Of a stretch of DNA of 64,000 nucleotides, positions 19,334 to 29,550 are shown one piece after another (the stretch's first letter is position 1; each line of letters opens with the position of its first letter). The position numbers were made by a program, and so were the translations under genes. The DNA is taken from assembly GCF_000243215.1 (NCBI RefSeq), contig NZ_JH594596.1:1118465-1182464 (forward strand), read 5' to 3'. The notes below the pieces were generated by a model. The model was not told the DNA's origin. It saw only the letters and a program-made list of their open reading frames with translations, and searched no databases. Source of the stretch: Odoribacter laneus YIT 12061 (GTDB lineage: Bacteria > Bacteroidota > Bacteroidia > Bacteroidales > Marinifilaceae).

Positions 19334-19400
19334 ATACAAACGTTTTAAATATCGGGCTTTTTTCCTATTTTAGTGCCTTCATTAAAAATAAATCATACTT

Positions 19401-20654
19401 ATGAAAACATTGATAACAAATATAAAACAACTGGTACAGACCGAAAAAACACCTCGTAAATGGGTTGCCGGAAAAGATATGGCTCAGCTGGAAACAATAA
19501 GTCATGCTTATTTGTTGGTGGAGGGGGAAAAGATCGCAGCTTTCGGTCCTATGGAAGAACTCGATCGCGAAGAAATCGAAAAAGAAAGTGGAATTTTAAA
19601 AGAAATCGATGCGACGGGACGTTTGATATTACCTTCTTTCTGTGATTCTCACACGCATTTGGTGTATGCCGGTAGCCGGGAAATTGAATATATCGATAAA
19701 ATCAAGGGATTGTCTTATGAAGAAATTGCCCGCAGAGGAGGCGGCATCCTGAATTCAGCACAAAGAATCCGGGAAACGAGTGAACAGGAATTATACGATT
19801 CGGCTTTAATACGGCTGGAAGAGATAGCCATGTACGGGACCGGAGCCGTGGAAATTAAAAGCGGGTATGGTTTGGATACCGAGAGCGAACTGAAGATGTT
19901 AAGGGTAATCCGCCGGCTGAAAGAAAGTACACCCTTACTGATTAAATCCACCTTTTTAGGAGCCCACGCCCTACCGGCTGCTTATAAACACGATCAAACA
20001 GGATATGTAAATCTGATTATCAACGAAATGATTCCTGCTGTAGCGGCTGAAGATTTAGCGGACTATATAGACGTATTCTGTGACAAAGGCTTTTTCACTG
20101 TAGAAGATACCGATCGCATATTAAATGCAGGGATGAAATACGGAATGCGTGCGAAGATACATGCCAATGAATTGGATTACTCGGGTGGTGTACAAGTCGG
20201 TGTAAAATACAATGCCATTTCTGTAGATCATTTGGAATATGTCGGAGAAGAAGAGATTGATTGTCTTTTATCAAGTGAGACGATGCCAACCGTCTTACCG
20301 GGAGCAGCTTTTTTTCTGAATATGCCCTATTCTCCTGTGCGCCGGATGATCAATGCCGGTTTACCGGTAGCTTTGGCTTCCGATTATAATCCGGGCTCCT
20401 CTCCTTCCGGCAATATGAAATTCGTCATGTCTTTGGGATGCATCAATTACAAAATGTTACCGGAAGAAGTCATTCATGCAACGACTCTCAATTCGGCTTA
20501 CGCCATGGGAGTCGAAGAAGAAGCCGGGAGTATTGCGGTAGGTAAATGGGCTAATTTTTACATTACCACTCCTGTTCCGGGCATAGAGTATCTTCCCTAT
20601 GCTTACGGCAGCCATTTGATTGATGCCGTTTTTTTGAAAGGGGAACAAATGTAA
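19401..20654 (+). CDS. hutI: Imidazolonepropionase
   Basis: HutI hydrolyses imidazolone-5-propionate to N-formimino-glutamate, the third step of histidine breakdown. The 417-residue amidohydrolase has the metal-binding CDSHTHLVYAGSR motif near residue 80, later metal His positions in STFLGAHALP and AKIHANELDYSGG, and a metal Asp in ALASDYNPGSS. The next gene, ftcD, uses its product. The earlier pathway genes hutH and hutU are not in this window. Confidence 0.95.
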   Translation: MKTLITNIKQLVQTEKTPRKWVAGKDMAQLETISHAYLLVEGEKIAAFGPMEELDREEIEKESGILKEIDATGRLILPSFCDSHTHLVYAGSREIEYIDKIKGLSYEEIARRGGGILNSAQRIRETSEQELYDSALIRLEEIAMYGTGAVEIKSGYGLDTESELKMLRVIRRLKESTPLLIKSTFLGAHALPAAYKHDQTGYVNLIINEMIPAVAAEDLADYIDVFCDKGFFTVEDTDRILNAGMKYGMRAKIHANELDYSGGVQVGVKYNAISVDHLEYVGEEEIDCLLSSETMPTVLPGAAFFLNMPYSPVRRMINAGLPVALASDYNPGSSPSGNMKFVMSLGCINYKMLPEEVIHATTLNSAYAMGVEEEAGSIAVGKWANFYITTPVPGIEYLPYAYGSHLIDAVFLKGEQM

Positions 20655-20808
20655 AGTTTTAACCGAAGATGCTCCTTCGCAAATAGCCGGAAAAGAAAGA
20701 TGAAAAGTGTTCCTGAAATCAGATATAAAAACGAAAGGCAGACTTTTTCATCCAAATATTTATAAAACTAGATAAAAAGGTGGAACAACTACTTTTAAAA
20801 TAAAAGAT

Positions 20809-22512
20809 ATGAAAAAACAACTTATTGAATGTGTTCCTAATTTCAGTGAAGGAAACGACATGAATATTATCAACCAGATTACCGCAGCGATGAAAACGGT
20901 AGAAGGTATTAGTGTTATCGATGTCGATCCGGGTAAAGCCACGAACCGCACAGTAGTGACTATGGTGGGGGAACCGGAAGCGGTCTGTGAAGCTGCATTC
21001 CGGGCTGTAAAAAAGGCTGCGGAACTCATAGATATGACAAAGCATAAAGGGGCTCATCCCCGTTTTGGAGCTACCGATGTATGTCCTTTAATTCCGGTTT
21101 CCAATATCACGATGGAAGAAACGGTAGACTATGCCAGAAAATTAGCCGAACGCATAGGGAAAGAATTGCAGATCCCGGTTTATTGCTACGAGTTTGCTGC
21201 TTTTACTCCGGAAAGGAAAAATCTGGCTGTTTGCCGGGCTGGGGAATATGAAGCCTTGGGAGAACGCTTGGGAAGTGAACAATGGCATCCCGATTTCGGA
21301 CCGCGGGAATTAAATGCCCATACGGCTAAGACAGGAGCTACAGCTGTAGGAGCCCGGAATTTTCTGGTGGCTTATAATGTAAATCTCAACACGACTTCTA
21401 CCCGGCGTGCCAACGCCATTGCTTTTGACGTCAGAGAAAGAGGACGGGTAAAACGGGAAGGAAATCCGATTACCGGAAAACCTGTCAAAGATGAAAATGG
21501 GAAGAACGTCATGATTCCGGGAACTCTTAAATCGGTCAAGGCTATCGGTTGGTATATTGAGGAATATGGTATCGCACAAATTTCCATGAACCTGACAGAT
21601 ATTTCAGTCACTTCTGTGCATGAAGCTTTCGATGAAGTTTGCCGGAAAGCTGCCGACCGGGGGATCCGGGTAACCGGCTCCGAATTGGTCGGGGTCATTC
21701 CCTTGCAAGCCATGTTGGACGCCGGACGTTATTTTTTACGGAAACAACAACGTTCTACTGGCGTATCGGATAAAGAACTGATAAAAATTGCCGTCAAGTC
21801 ATTAGGTTTGGACGAGCTTTATCCTTTTGACCCACAGAAAAAAATTATTGAATACATATTGGAAGAAGAAGCGAACAAGGGACAAAAAAAGTTAATCGAC
21901 AGGACGCTGACGGATTTTGCTGATGAAACGGCTTCGGAATCGCCGGCTCCCGGAGGCGGATCCATCTCTGCTTATATGGGAGCTTTGGGAGCTGCCTTGG
22001 GTACCATGGTAGCGAACCTTTCTTCCCACAAACGGGGTTGGGATGAACGTTGGGAAGAATTCAGTGACTGGGCTGAAAAAGGAAAAGCTTTCCAAATACA
22101 ATTGATGAAATTGGTGGATGAAGATACCAATGCTTTCAATAAAATAATGGATGCTTTCAGTCTGCCTAAAAAAACAGAGGAAGAAAAAGCGATCCGGAAA
22201 CAGGCTGTACAGGAAGCGACCCGCTTTGCCACAGAAGTACCCTTCAAGACAATGCAACTTTGTTACGAATGTATGTCTGTAGCCAAAGCTATGGCTGAAA
22301 TCGGAAATCCGAATTCTGTTACAGATGCTGGTGTGGGAGCCTTGGCTGCCCGGGCCGGCGTAGTGGGAGCATTCCTGAATGTAAAAATTAATGCATCCGG
22401 CTTAGACGATAAAGCATACGCAGAAAAAATAATCCGGGAAGGGGAAAATGTCGTCGAAAAAGCCGGACAATTGGAAGCAGAAATTTTACAGATTGTCCAT
22501 TCTAAAATTTAA
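20809..22512 (+). CDS. ftcD: Bifunctional glutamate formimidoyltransferase/formimidoyl-THF cyclodeaminase
   Basis: This enzyme moves the formimino group from formiminoglutamate to tetrahydrofolate and then deaminates it to methenyl-THF. The N-terminal transferase (about 1-330) starts QLIECVPNFSEGND and has DVDPGKATNRTV and MTKHKGAHPRFGATDVCPLI. The C-terminal cyclodeaminase (about 360-567) has SPAPGGGSISAYMGALGAAL. The fusion matches the animal-type FTCD layout seen in many Bacteroidetes. It feeds one-carbon units to the folate pool shared with fhs and purH. A 154-bp gap separates it from hutI. Confidence 0.95.
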   Translation: MKKQLIECVPNFSEGNDMNIINQITAAMKTVEGISVIDVDPGKATNRTVVTMVGEPEAVCEAAFRAVKKAAELIDMTKHKGAHPRFGATDVCPLIPVSNITMEETVDYARKLAERIGKELQIPVYCYEFAAFTPERKNLAVCRAGEYEALGERLGSEQWHPDFGPRELNAHTAKTGATAVGARNFLVAYNVNLNTTSTRRANAIAFDVRERGRVKREGNPITGKPVKDENGKNVMIPGTLKSVKAIGWYIEEYGIAQISMNLTDISVTSVHEAFDEVCRKAADRGIRVTGSELVGVIPLQAMLDAGRYFLRKQQRSTGVSDKELIKIAVKSLGLDELYPFDPQKKIIEYILEEEANKGQKKLIDRTLTDFADETASESPAPGGGSISAYMGALGAALGTMVANLSSHKRGWDERWEEFSDWAEKGKAFQIQLMKLVDEDTNAFNKIMDAFSLPKKTEEEKAIRKQAVQEATRFATEVPFKTMQLCYECMSVAKAMAEIGNPNSVTDAGVGALAARAGVVGAFLNVKINASGLDDKAYAEKIIREGENVVEKAGQLEAEILQIVHSKI

Positions 22513-22545
22513 ACTTCGTTTTTAGAGGAAAAATTAATAATTCAA

Positions 22546-22588
22546 GGGGGAAGGGTGTCCTAAAAGGAATTTTCAGACACTCTCCCCC
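22546..22588 (+). terminator. Terminator after ftcD
   Basis: A 13-pair hairpin (GGGGGA..GTGTC with GACAC..TCCCCC, one bulge and one wobble) stands 33 nt after the ftcD stop and is followed by a TTATTATTAT tail. Confidence 0.7.
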
Positions 22589-22676
22589 TTATTATTATAG
22601 AAACATATAATATCTTTCTTTTACATATTTTATTAACAAACATTTAAGAAAAATTTCAATACGTATAAGGAATAAT

Positions 22677-22699
22677 CTCCAATTTAATTAATTTTGGAG
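22677..22699 (+). promoter_or_regulatory. Inverted repeat overlapping a -7 element before the Ca2+-ATPase gene
   Basis: CTCCAA (22677-22682) and TTGGAG (22694-22699) form an inverted repeat. The AT-rich centre and right arm contain TAATTTTG (22689-22696), a match to TAnnTTTG. It lies 18 nt upstream of the start codon, so it could be an operator over the promoter or a leader hairpin. Confidence 0.4.
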
Positions 22700-22716
22700 G
22701 GTTATAAAAAGTACAC

Positions 22717-25368
22717 TTGAAGACGATGGAAAATAAACATTACGCTGGTTTATCAAAGCAACAGGTAAAAGAAAGCCGTGAAAAACACGGAGTCAATCTT
22801 TTGACCCCTCCTACCCAAGTTCCTTTGTGGAAATTATTTTTGGAAAAATTTAAAGATCCTATTATCCGGATCTTGTTGGTTGCAGCAGCTCTTTCCTTAA
22901 TTATATCCATCCTTCACAATGAGTATGCGGAGACCATCGGAATTATTGCGGCTATTCTATTAGCTACTGGTGTAGGGTTTTGGTTTGAAATGGATGCCAA
23001 TAAAAAATTCAAACTGCTCAATCAGGTCAATGATGATATTCTGGTTAAAGTCATCCGGGATGGTAATATTCAGGAAGTTCCCAAAAAAGATATCGTTGTC
23101 GGAGATATCGTTGTGTTGGAGACAGGTGAAGAAGTTCCAGCAGACGGGGATTTACTGGAAGCCGTTTCTCTTCAGGTAAACGAATCGACTCTAACCGGAG
23201 AACCGGTGATTGATAAAACGACCCATCCCGAGGAATACGATGTGGAGGCGACCTATCCTTCCAACCGAATTCTGCGGGGAACTACAATTGTCAACGGGCA
23301 TTGTATTTACGAAGTAAAAACAGTAGGTGACGCTACGGAATTCGGAAAAGTAGCGGAAAAGTCTACAGAAATCACCGATGATAAAACCCCGCTCAGTAAA
23401 CAATTAGAGCGTCTGGCACATTTTATCAGTATTGTCGGGTTTATTGTTGCAGGGCTTACTTTCTTTGGTTTATTAGGAAAAGATATCATTGAAGGTGTAT
23501 TTACTTCCGAAAATCTTTTCACTTTGGATACTGCCGGCAGAATATTAAAATATTTTATGGTGGCCGTTACCTTGATTGTCGTTTCTGTACCGGAAGGCCT
23601 GCCGATGAGTGTCACCTTAAGTTTGGCATTGAGTATGAGAAAAATGCTGAAGACAAATAATTTAGTCCGGAAGATGCATGCTTGTGAGACCATGGGGGCT
23701 ACTACTGTTATCTGTACAGACAAGACCGGTACGCTGACACAAAATCAAATGCAGGTATACCAAACCAACTTCTATGCTCTTGCAAACCAGAAGTTGGGAG
23801 AGGATCAAACCAGCCAATTGATAAAAGAGGGTATTTCTGTGAACTCTACGGCCTTTCTGGATTATACAGACCCGGAAAAAATCAAGACGTTAGGAAATCC
23901 TACAGAAGCAGCACTGCTTTTGTGGCTGCACTCCCAAGGGGTGAATTATATAGATTACAGGGAAAATGCTTCAGTTGTCGAACAGCTTACGTTTTCCACG
24001 GAACGGAAATATATGGCTACAATCGTGAAAGCTTCACAAGGAGAACAGCTCCTCTATATAAAGGGAGCTCCCGAAATTGTATTTTCTAAATGTAGCCGCG
24101 TACTCACTGCGGAAGGTTTAAAGCCGGTAGCAGAATATGGAGAAGAGGTGGAAAAACAACTCCTCGCCTATCAAAATCAGGCTAGGCGTACTTTAGGTTT
24201 TGCCTATAAAACAATAAATTGTAAAGGAGGGGATTGTATTGAAAAATTTGCAAAAAGCGACCTTATCTTTCTGGGGATAGTCGCTATTTCAGACCCTGTC
24301 CGGCCAGACGTTCCTGCGGCAGTACAAAGATGTCTGAATGCAGGGATCGATGTAAAAATTGTGACAGGCGATACACCGGCTACTGCCCGGGAAATCGGAA
24401 GGCAAATCGGAATCTGGAAAGAAGGAGATACCGCAGAACAAATCATCACGGGAGTAGATTTCGAAAAACTGCCCGATCCGGAAGCCGCCCAGCGCGTTTT
24501 AAAATTGAAGATTATGTGCCGGGCCCGTCCTACAGATAAACAACGTTTAGTAGAACTTTTAAAACAATCAGGAGCTGTTGTGGCCGTAACGGGAGACGGG
24601 ACGAATGATGCTCCGGCTTTAAATCATGCCGATGTAGGATTATCGATGGGAACCGGAACTTCCGTTGCAAAAGAAGCCAGTGATATTACACTTCTGGACG
24701 ATTCTTTCAACAGCATCGCAACTGCCGTCATGTGGGGACGTTCCCTCTACCACAATATACAACGCTTTATCCTCTTCCAACTGACCATCAACCTCTCGGC
24801 TCTCCTGATCGTACTGCTGGGCTCTATTTTCGGACAGGAACTGCCCTTGACTGTAACCCAAATGCTATGGGTAAATATGATTATCGATACTTTTGCTGCA
24901 GCAGCTTTGGCTTCCCTTCCTCCCAATCCGAATGTAATGGAGGAGAAACCCCGGAAATCCACAGATTTCATCATCACCAAACCTATGCGCAACCGTATCA
25001 TTGGTATCGGTATTTCCTTTACGATCATTTTACTGGGATTAATGTACTATTTTACCAACGAAGAGGGGGTAATTTCCCGCTATAATTTATCGGTATTTTT
25101 CACCACTTTTGTCCTGTTGCAATTCTGGAATATGTTCAATGCCAAGGCTTTTATTTCTGGTAGTTCTGCATTTAAAGGTCTTTCGAAAAGTACAGGATTT
25201 CTAATTGTCATGGGTCTCATTCCCGTTGGTCAGTTTCTGATAGTGGAATTCGGAGGAGATGTATTCCGTACTGTGCCCCTTTCTTTGAAAGACTGGGGAA
25301 TAATTATCGGTCTGACATCTGTAGTCCTCTGGATGGGAGAAATAGTCCGTCTGTTCCGGAAAAAATAA
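22717..25368 (+). CDS. P-type calcium-translocating ATPase (PMCA-like, P2B)
   Basis: The 883-residue cation pump uses ATP to export Ca2+ from the cytoplasm. It has the actuator motif TGEPVI, the phosphorylation site CTDKTGTLTQNQM (about residue 340), the nucleotide-binding KGAPEIV and the hinge GDGTNDAPAL. Helix 4 carries the calcium-site VPEGLP motif, and helix 6 has NMIIDTFAAAALA, the single-site P2B pattern. Membrane helices fall at about 55-95, 235-300 and in six C-terminal segments (680-880). There is no N-terminal metal-binding domain, so it is not a heavy-metal pump. It is a monocistronic unit with convergent hairpins downstream. Confidence 0.92.
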   Translation: MKTMENKHYAGLSKQQVKESREKHGVNLLTPPTQVPLWKLFLEKFKDPIIRILLVAAALSLIISILHNEYAETIGIIAAILLATGVGFWFEMDANKKFKLLNQVNDDILVKVIRDGNIQEVPKKDIVVGDIVVLETGEEVPADGDLLEAVSLQVNESTLTGEPVIDKTTHPEEYDVEATYPSNRILRGTTIVNGHCIYEVKTVGDATEFGKVAEKSTEITDDKTPLSKQLERLAHFISIVGFIVAGLTFFGLLGKDIIEGVFTSENLFTLDTAGRILKYFMVAVTLIVVSVPEGLPMSVTLSLALSMRKMLKTNNLVRKMHACETMGATTVICTDKTGTLTQNQMQVYQTNFYALANQKLGEDQTSQLIKEGISVNSTAFLDYTDPEKIKTLGNPTEAALLLWLHSQGVNYIDYRENASVVEQLTFSTERKYMATIVKASQGEQLLYIKGAPEIVFSKCSRVLTAEGLKPVAEYGEEVEKQLLAYQNQARRTLGFAYKTINCKGGDCIEKFAKSDLIFLGIVAISDPVRPDVPAAVQRCLNAGIDVKIVTGDTPATAREIGRQIGIWKEGDTAEQIITGVDFEKLPDPEAAQRVLKLKIMCRARPTDKQRLVELLKQSGAVVAVTGDGTNDAPALNHADVGLSMGTGTSVAKEASDITLLDDSFNSIATAVMWGRSLYHNIQRFILFQLTINLSALLIVLLGSIFGQELPLTVTQMLWVNMIIDTFAAAALASLPPNPNVMEEKPRKSTDFIITKPMRNRIIGIGISFTIILLGLMYYFTNEEGVISRYNLSVFFTTFVLLQFWNMFNAKAFISGSSAFKGLSKSTGFLIVMGLIPVGQFLIVEFGGDVFRTVPLSLKDWGIIIGLTSVVLWMGEIVRLFRKK

Positions 25369-25385
25369 AAGACATCGTAATATTA

Positions 25386-25473
25386 AGCCGGAAAGATAGA
25401 GAAGGATATTTCCGGCTAGGAACAGCTCCCTGTTTCTCTGATGAACGAACTCAGAACCGAAGGTTCGTTCATC
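25386..25473. terminator. Two hairpins between convergent ATPase and biotin genes
   Basis: AGCCGGAAA (25386-25394) pairs with TTTCCGGCT (25409-25417), and an 11-bp perfect stem joins 25440-25450 to 25463-25473 (GATGAACGAAC). They sit between the ATPase stop and the bioC stop and may terminate transcription from both sides, though T-runs are weak. Confidence 0.6.
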
Positions 25474-25521
25474 CAGACTTCGACAGAAGATATTCCTCTG
25501 GTGTAATTTCCGGAATTTTTA

Positions 25522-26292
25522 TCAGTCTGGACGACAACCCTTCTTTTTACGGCATACGAAATACATCGGGTGATAGGTCAGGGGAAGCCCCCGGGAAGAA
25601 GAAAACAACAAACGGTATTCTGCACAAAAATGGTCTAAACGACCTTTTGTCCAGCCATCGGCTCGTCCTACGGCATTTACGCCGGTACGTTTTATATGTC
25701 GTATAATGTCTATCGGATCTGAAAAATAAAGAGTATGCTTTGCCTCTTCTGTATACAAAACGTCAAAATCCTCAGCCAAAAGTTTCGTCCATTCTATCCT
25801 GTCCGGATAAACAAGTCCCTGATGAGTAATTGTTTTTAATTCATACAAATTTTCTTTCCCAAAAGTACTGAATGCCAATATTCCTTCTGTTGTCAGATGT
25901 TCAGCAAATTTCTTAAATACAGCTTTCGGGTGATTCAACCATTGAAAAGTAGAAGAGGAAACAATCGCATCAAAAGTACCGGGCAAAGGTATACATTCAA
26001 TATCCCCCACCAAAAAATGATTCCGGTCAATTTCACATACAGCGGAAGTTTTACAACACATCTCCTCTACAATATCATTGATAACCAAAATAGAATCTTC
26101 ACATTTCCGTTTTAGCTTACGGGTAAATAAACCGGTACCACATCCCACTTCCAAAATACGAAACAAAACTTCTTCCGAATACTTCTCCAGTAACTGAAAA
26201 AGTCTTTCAGCAATCAGCTTTTGCACCGTGGCATTTTCTTCATAACTTTCCACACTACGACGGAAACGGCATTTTATCTCTGTTTTATCCAT
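25522..26292 (-). CDS. bioC: Malonyl-ACP O-methyltransferase BioC
   Basis: BioC methylates malonyl-ACP so that the fatty-acid machinery can build pimeloyl-ACP for biotin. The 256-residue SAM methyltransferase starts with a BioC-like helix (RFRRSVESYEENATVQKLIA), then has the glycine motif LEVGCGTGLFTRKL near residue 45 and the FDAIVSSSTFQWLNHP motif near 110. It is the last gene of the minus-strand biotin operon, 69 bp after bioG. bioD, which often follows in Bacteroidetes, is absent. Confidence 0.9.
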   Translation of the reverse strand: MDKTEIKCRFRRSVESYEENATVQKLIAERLFQLLEKYSEEVLFRILEVGCGTGLFTRKLKRKCEDSILVINDIVEEMCCKTSAVCEIDRNHFLVGDIECIPLPGTFDAIVSSSTFQWLNHPKAVFKKFAEHLTTEGILAFSTFGKENLYELKTITHQGLVYPDRIEWTKLLAEDFDVLYTEEAKHTLYFSDPIDIIRHIKRTGVNAVGRADGWTKGRLDHFCAEYRLLFSSSRGLPLTYHPMYFVCRKKKGCRPD

Positions 26293-26361
26293 ATCGCCCT
26301 ATTATTTTATAAGCATATTTTGCCATTTCATTGATAATCAACACCTATACATCTGATTATA

Positions 26362-27024
26362 TCAATCTTTACTTTTCCAAATATCTTCCCAAGTCCGAAA
26401 GAAATAAAAAGGATAATGAGCCGTCGGTAAACTTTCAGTTGGAACTCCTCTCTTTTCCCACCAATTCTGTTGGTTCTCCACAGGGAAGATAAGGTCCTTT
26501 TCCGAAACATAAGCTCTCTCCCATTCCAAGGTATGCTGATACTTTTCACATTGGGTACGGATGGCCTGTAATTCCTGAATCTGTCCCGCCAATTCCCGTT
26601 CCGGCCGACAAGAAAAAAATTCCTCTTGTTCTTTCTGGCAGGTAAACATACGGGAGAAAAACTTTTCTCTTCCCTTTTCGTTCATACGCTTTTCCGTCAG
26701 CAAATAGACAGGAGAGGGAATTCCCCAACGGTTGTCTACCGGTCTCTCCGTACCATTAAAAGCCACCAGATGCCCGGGCTGTATCCCCCATTCCGGTAAA
26801 ATATTGGCAGCAGCCCAGACTCCCATCGACCAAGCCACGACATTTATTTTTTTATATCCGATAAAAGAAGGCGTGGAATCCGTATTCAAAGTACGGTAAT
26901 CCCAACACACTATTTTATCCATCTCTCCTTCCAAACGGGGAAAAGTCCGTTTGTCCATTCCCCAACCGTTAAAAAAAACAACTACCTGGTCCGTATTATT
27001 TTTAACAAGCCACTCTATTCGCAT
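26362..27024 (-). CDS. bioG: Pimeloyl-ACP methyl ester esterase, BioG type
   Basis: BioG removes the methyl group from pimeloyl-ACP methyl ester and ends the BioC-started chain. The 220-residue alpha/beta hydrolase has FFNGWGMDKRTF near residue 18 and the nucleophile motif AWSMGVWAA near 65, both typical of the BioG (DUF452) family rather than BioH. Its place between bioF and bioC supports the call. Confidence 0.9.
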   Translation of the reverse strand: MRIEWLVKNNTDQVVVFFNGWGMDKRTFPRLEGEMDKIVCWDYRTLNTDSTPSFIGYKKINVVAWSMGVWAAANILPEWGIQPGHLVAFNGTERPVDNRWGIPSPVYLLTEKRMNEKGREKFFSRMFTCQKEQEEFFSCRPERELAGQIQELQAIRTQCEKYQHTLEWERAYVSEKDLIFPVENQQNWWEKRGVPTESLPTAHYPFYFFRTWEDIWKSKD

Positions 27025-27047
27025 CTTTTTGAGAATTAATTCTGCAT

Positions 27048-28205
27048 TTATTCAAGACATCCGAGAAATTCAAACAGACATTCGTAATCTTCTGCCGGAA
27101 TAGCAGCATTTAACGAAAAGCGAATACGGGCTTCGTTTTTAGGTACGGTCGGATACCTTACGGGCAGAGCAAAGAATCCATTATCCCGGAGTAATTCAGC
27201 CATTTCCACGCTACTCTCATTTGAACCACATAGGAAAGGTACAATATGAGAATTTCCTCTGGTCTCAAAGCCGTTGTCTACTAATACTTTTCGCAATTGA
27301 TCTGCCGTATGGGCCAATTTGATCCGTAATTCATAGAAGTCGGGCATGTGATTCAATACAAAACGGGTCCAGGCAACATTAATCGGAGGCAATGCCGTCG
27401 TAAAAATCAAACTTCTTTGTGTATTCACCAAAAATGCTTTAAATAATTCCCGACAGACCACAAAAGCTCCCATAGAAGCAAAAGCTTTTCCGAAAGTTCC
27501 GACAATAAAATCGATATCTTCTATACAGGCTTGTTCTTCGCTGCATCCCAACCCATTAGTTCCCCTCACTCCTACAGCATGGGCTTCATCTACATACAAA
27601 AAAGCTTCAAATTCTTTCTTGATTTCGCAAAGTTCCTGCAAATCTGCCAAGTCTCCATCCATACTGAATACTGATTCCGTAACGATAAAGACATTTTCAT
27701 ATTTTTCCCGGTGTTGTTTTAAAAGACTCCTTAAATGTTCCGTATCCAAATGGTGGTATCTCAACATTTCGGCTTCACTCAGCCGCATCCCATCAATAAG
27801 GCTGGCGTGTACTAACTTATCCGCGATGATCAGATCGCGTTTTGAAGTCAATGCCGGTAAGATACCAATATTAGCATGGTAACCGGAAGTGAAAACCAAA
27901 GCTGCCTCCTTTGCATACAAATCGGCTAAATCCGTTTCCAACATTCCGTAGTATTCATGATTCCCGGATAACAAACGGGAAGATACGGCACTATAAGGCA
28001 AGGCTTTCACATCGGTTTGTTCGTAAAATTCTTCCAATAACTTCGGATAAGAAGATAAGCCCAGATAGTCATTGGAAGAAAGATTCAACATCTCCCGTCC
28101 TGCGTCGTGAATCAAAAAACCATTATGCTGTATATTCCGCAATTTCCGGTAATTCCCGGCCTCTTTTATTTTTTCTAATTTATGAGTATAACGTTCTAAA
28201 TTCAT
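27048..28205 (-). CDS. bioF: 8-amino-7-oxononanoate synthase
   Basis: BioF is a PLP enzyme that condenses pimeloyl-ACP with alanine. The 385-residue protein has LNLSSNDYLGLSSYP near 40, VDEAHAVGVRG near 205 and the PLP lysine in VGTFGKAFASMG near 235. An in-frame ATG at 28307 would overlap bioA by 67 bp. The ATG at 28205 follows AAGG and matches the family N terminus (MNLERYTHKLEKIKEAG), so I use it; this leaves a 35-bp gap after bioA. Confidence 0.94.
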   Translation of the reverse strand: MNLERYTHKLEKIKEAGNYRKLRNIQHNGFLIHDAGREMLNLSSNDYLGLSSYPKLLEEFYEQTDVKALPYSAVSSRLLSGNHEYYGMLETDLADLYAKEAALVFTSGYHANIGILPALTSKRDLIIADKLVHASLIDGMRLSEAEMLRYHHLDTEHLRSLLKQHREKYENVFIVTESVFSMDGDLADLQELCEIKKEFEAFLYVDEAHAVGVRGTNGLGCSEEQACIEDIDFIVGTFGKAFASMGAFVVCRELFKAFLVNTQRSLIFTTALPPINVAWTRFVLNHMPDFYELRIKLAHTADQLRKVLVDNGFETRGNSHIVPFLCGSNESSVEMAELLRDNGFFALPVRYPTVPKNEARIRFSLNAAIPAEDYECLFEFLGCLE

Positions 28206-28240
28206 ACCTTGTTTCTTGTATAATAAACAAATCCCGGTCT

Positions 28241-29539
28241 TTATGCTTTTATTTCCCTGACGACCTTCAATAAAGCCGTCGTCAACCGTTGCAATTCCTC
28301 CGGACAAATAACGAAAGGAGGCATAATATATACTAATTTACCGAAAGGTCGTACCCATACACCTTCCCGAACAAAGGCGGCCTGAACTTCTCCCATCCGA
28401 ACGGGTTCTTTCATCTGTATAACTCCTATAGCACCCAGTACGCGTACTTCTTCTACCTGTGCATACGCTGCAGCCGGAGCCAGTTCTGTTTTCAACTGAT
28501 CCTCTATTTTCCCAATCATTTTTTCCAGGTCATAACTCAATATTAAGTCGACAGACGCCCGGGCAACGGCGCACGCTAACGGATTCCCCATAAAAGTCGG
28601 ACCGTGCATAAAGACATAGGGATCTTTTGAACAAATACCAGAGGCGACCTTTTCGCTGGCCATGGTAGCTGCGAAACTCATATATCCTCCCGTAACAGCT
28701 TTGCCGATACACATAATATCCGGAGAAATACCGGCATGCTCTACTCCCCACAACCTTCCGGTACGTCCAAAACCGGTAGCAATCTCATCACAAATAAGTA
28801 GCACATTATACCGATTGCATAATTCCCTTACTTTTCTAAGATAGTCAGCTGAATAAAACCACATTCCTCCCGCCCCTTGTACAATAGGTTCCAAGATCAC
28901 CGCCGCAATATCCTGCTGATTCTTTTCCAAACATTCTTTAAAAGGACGAATATCTTCTTCCCGGCATTCTTCCCCATAACGGCAAGCCGGATGTTCGACA
29001 AAATATTGTATTGGTAAACAACCCTGAAAAATACCGTGCATCCCGGTAACGGGATCGCAGACAGACATAGCGTTCCAGGTATCTCCGTGATAGCCCTTTG
29101 TCAGCGTCAGAAAATGTTTTTTACTTCTGTTTCCGGAAGCATACCAATATTGCAAAGCCATCTTCATCGCCACTTCCACAGCAACAGAACCCGAATCGCA
29201 AAAGAATATTTTGTCCATTCCGGCAGGAGCTACCGACAGTATTTTCTCGGCCAACTCCACAGCCGGCCTATGTGTAAATCCACCGAACATAACATGTGAC
29301 ATTTCCTGGATCTGCTTTTCAATGGCAGCATTTAAAACCGGATGATTGTAACCGTGTACGGCACACCACCAAGACGACATTCCGTCTATTAAACGCCGCC
29401 CGTCTTCCAGTTCGATATAAACTCCTTCAGCCCTTTTCACCGGATAGACAGGTAAGGGATCTAACGTAGAAGTATAGGGATGCCAGATATGTTCCCGGTC
29501 GTATTTCAAAACGTTATCTATATCCATTTTTATTTTCAT
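28241..29539 (-). CDS. bioA: Adenosylmethionine-8-amino-7-oxononanoate aminotransferase
   Basis: BioA transaminates 8-amino-7-oxononanoate to 7,8-diaminononanoate, with SAM as amino donor in most members. The 432-residue class III aminotransferase has HIWHPYTS near the N terminus, [14 protein letters not shown] near 52, [14 protein letters not shown] near 245 and the PLP lysine in [12 protein letters not shown] near 275. There is no fused BioD domain at the C terminus, unlike the BioDA fusion of some relatives. bioB ends 11 bp upstream. Confidence 0.95.
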   Translation of the reverse strand: MKIKMDIDNVLKYDREHIWHPYTSTLDPLPVYPVKRAEGVYIELEDGRRLIDGMSSWWCAVHGYNHPVLNAAIEKQIQEMSHVMFGGFTHRPAVELAEKILSVAPAGMDKIFFCDSGSVAVEVAMKMALQYWYASGNRSKKHFLTLTKGYHGDTWNAMSVCDPVTGMHGIFQGCLPIQYFVEHPACRYGEECREEDIRPFKECLEKNQQDIAAVILEPIVQGAGGMWFYSADYLRKVRELCNRYNVLLICDEIATGFGRTGRLWGVEHAGISPDIMCIGKAVTGGYMSFAATMASEKVASGICSKDPYVFMHGPTFMGNPLACAVARASVDLILSYDLEKMIGKIEDQLKTELAPAAAYAQVEEVRVLGAIGVIQMKEPVRMGEVQAAFVREGVWVRPFGKLVYIMPPFVICPEELQRLTTALLKVVREIKA

Positions 29540-29550
29540 TGATTATTTTA

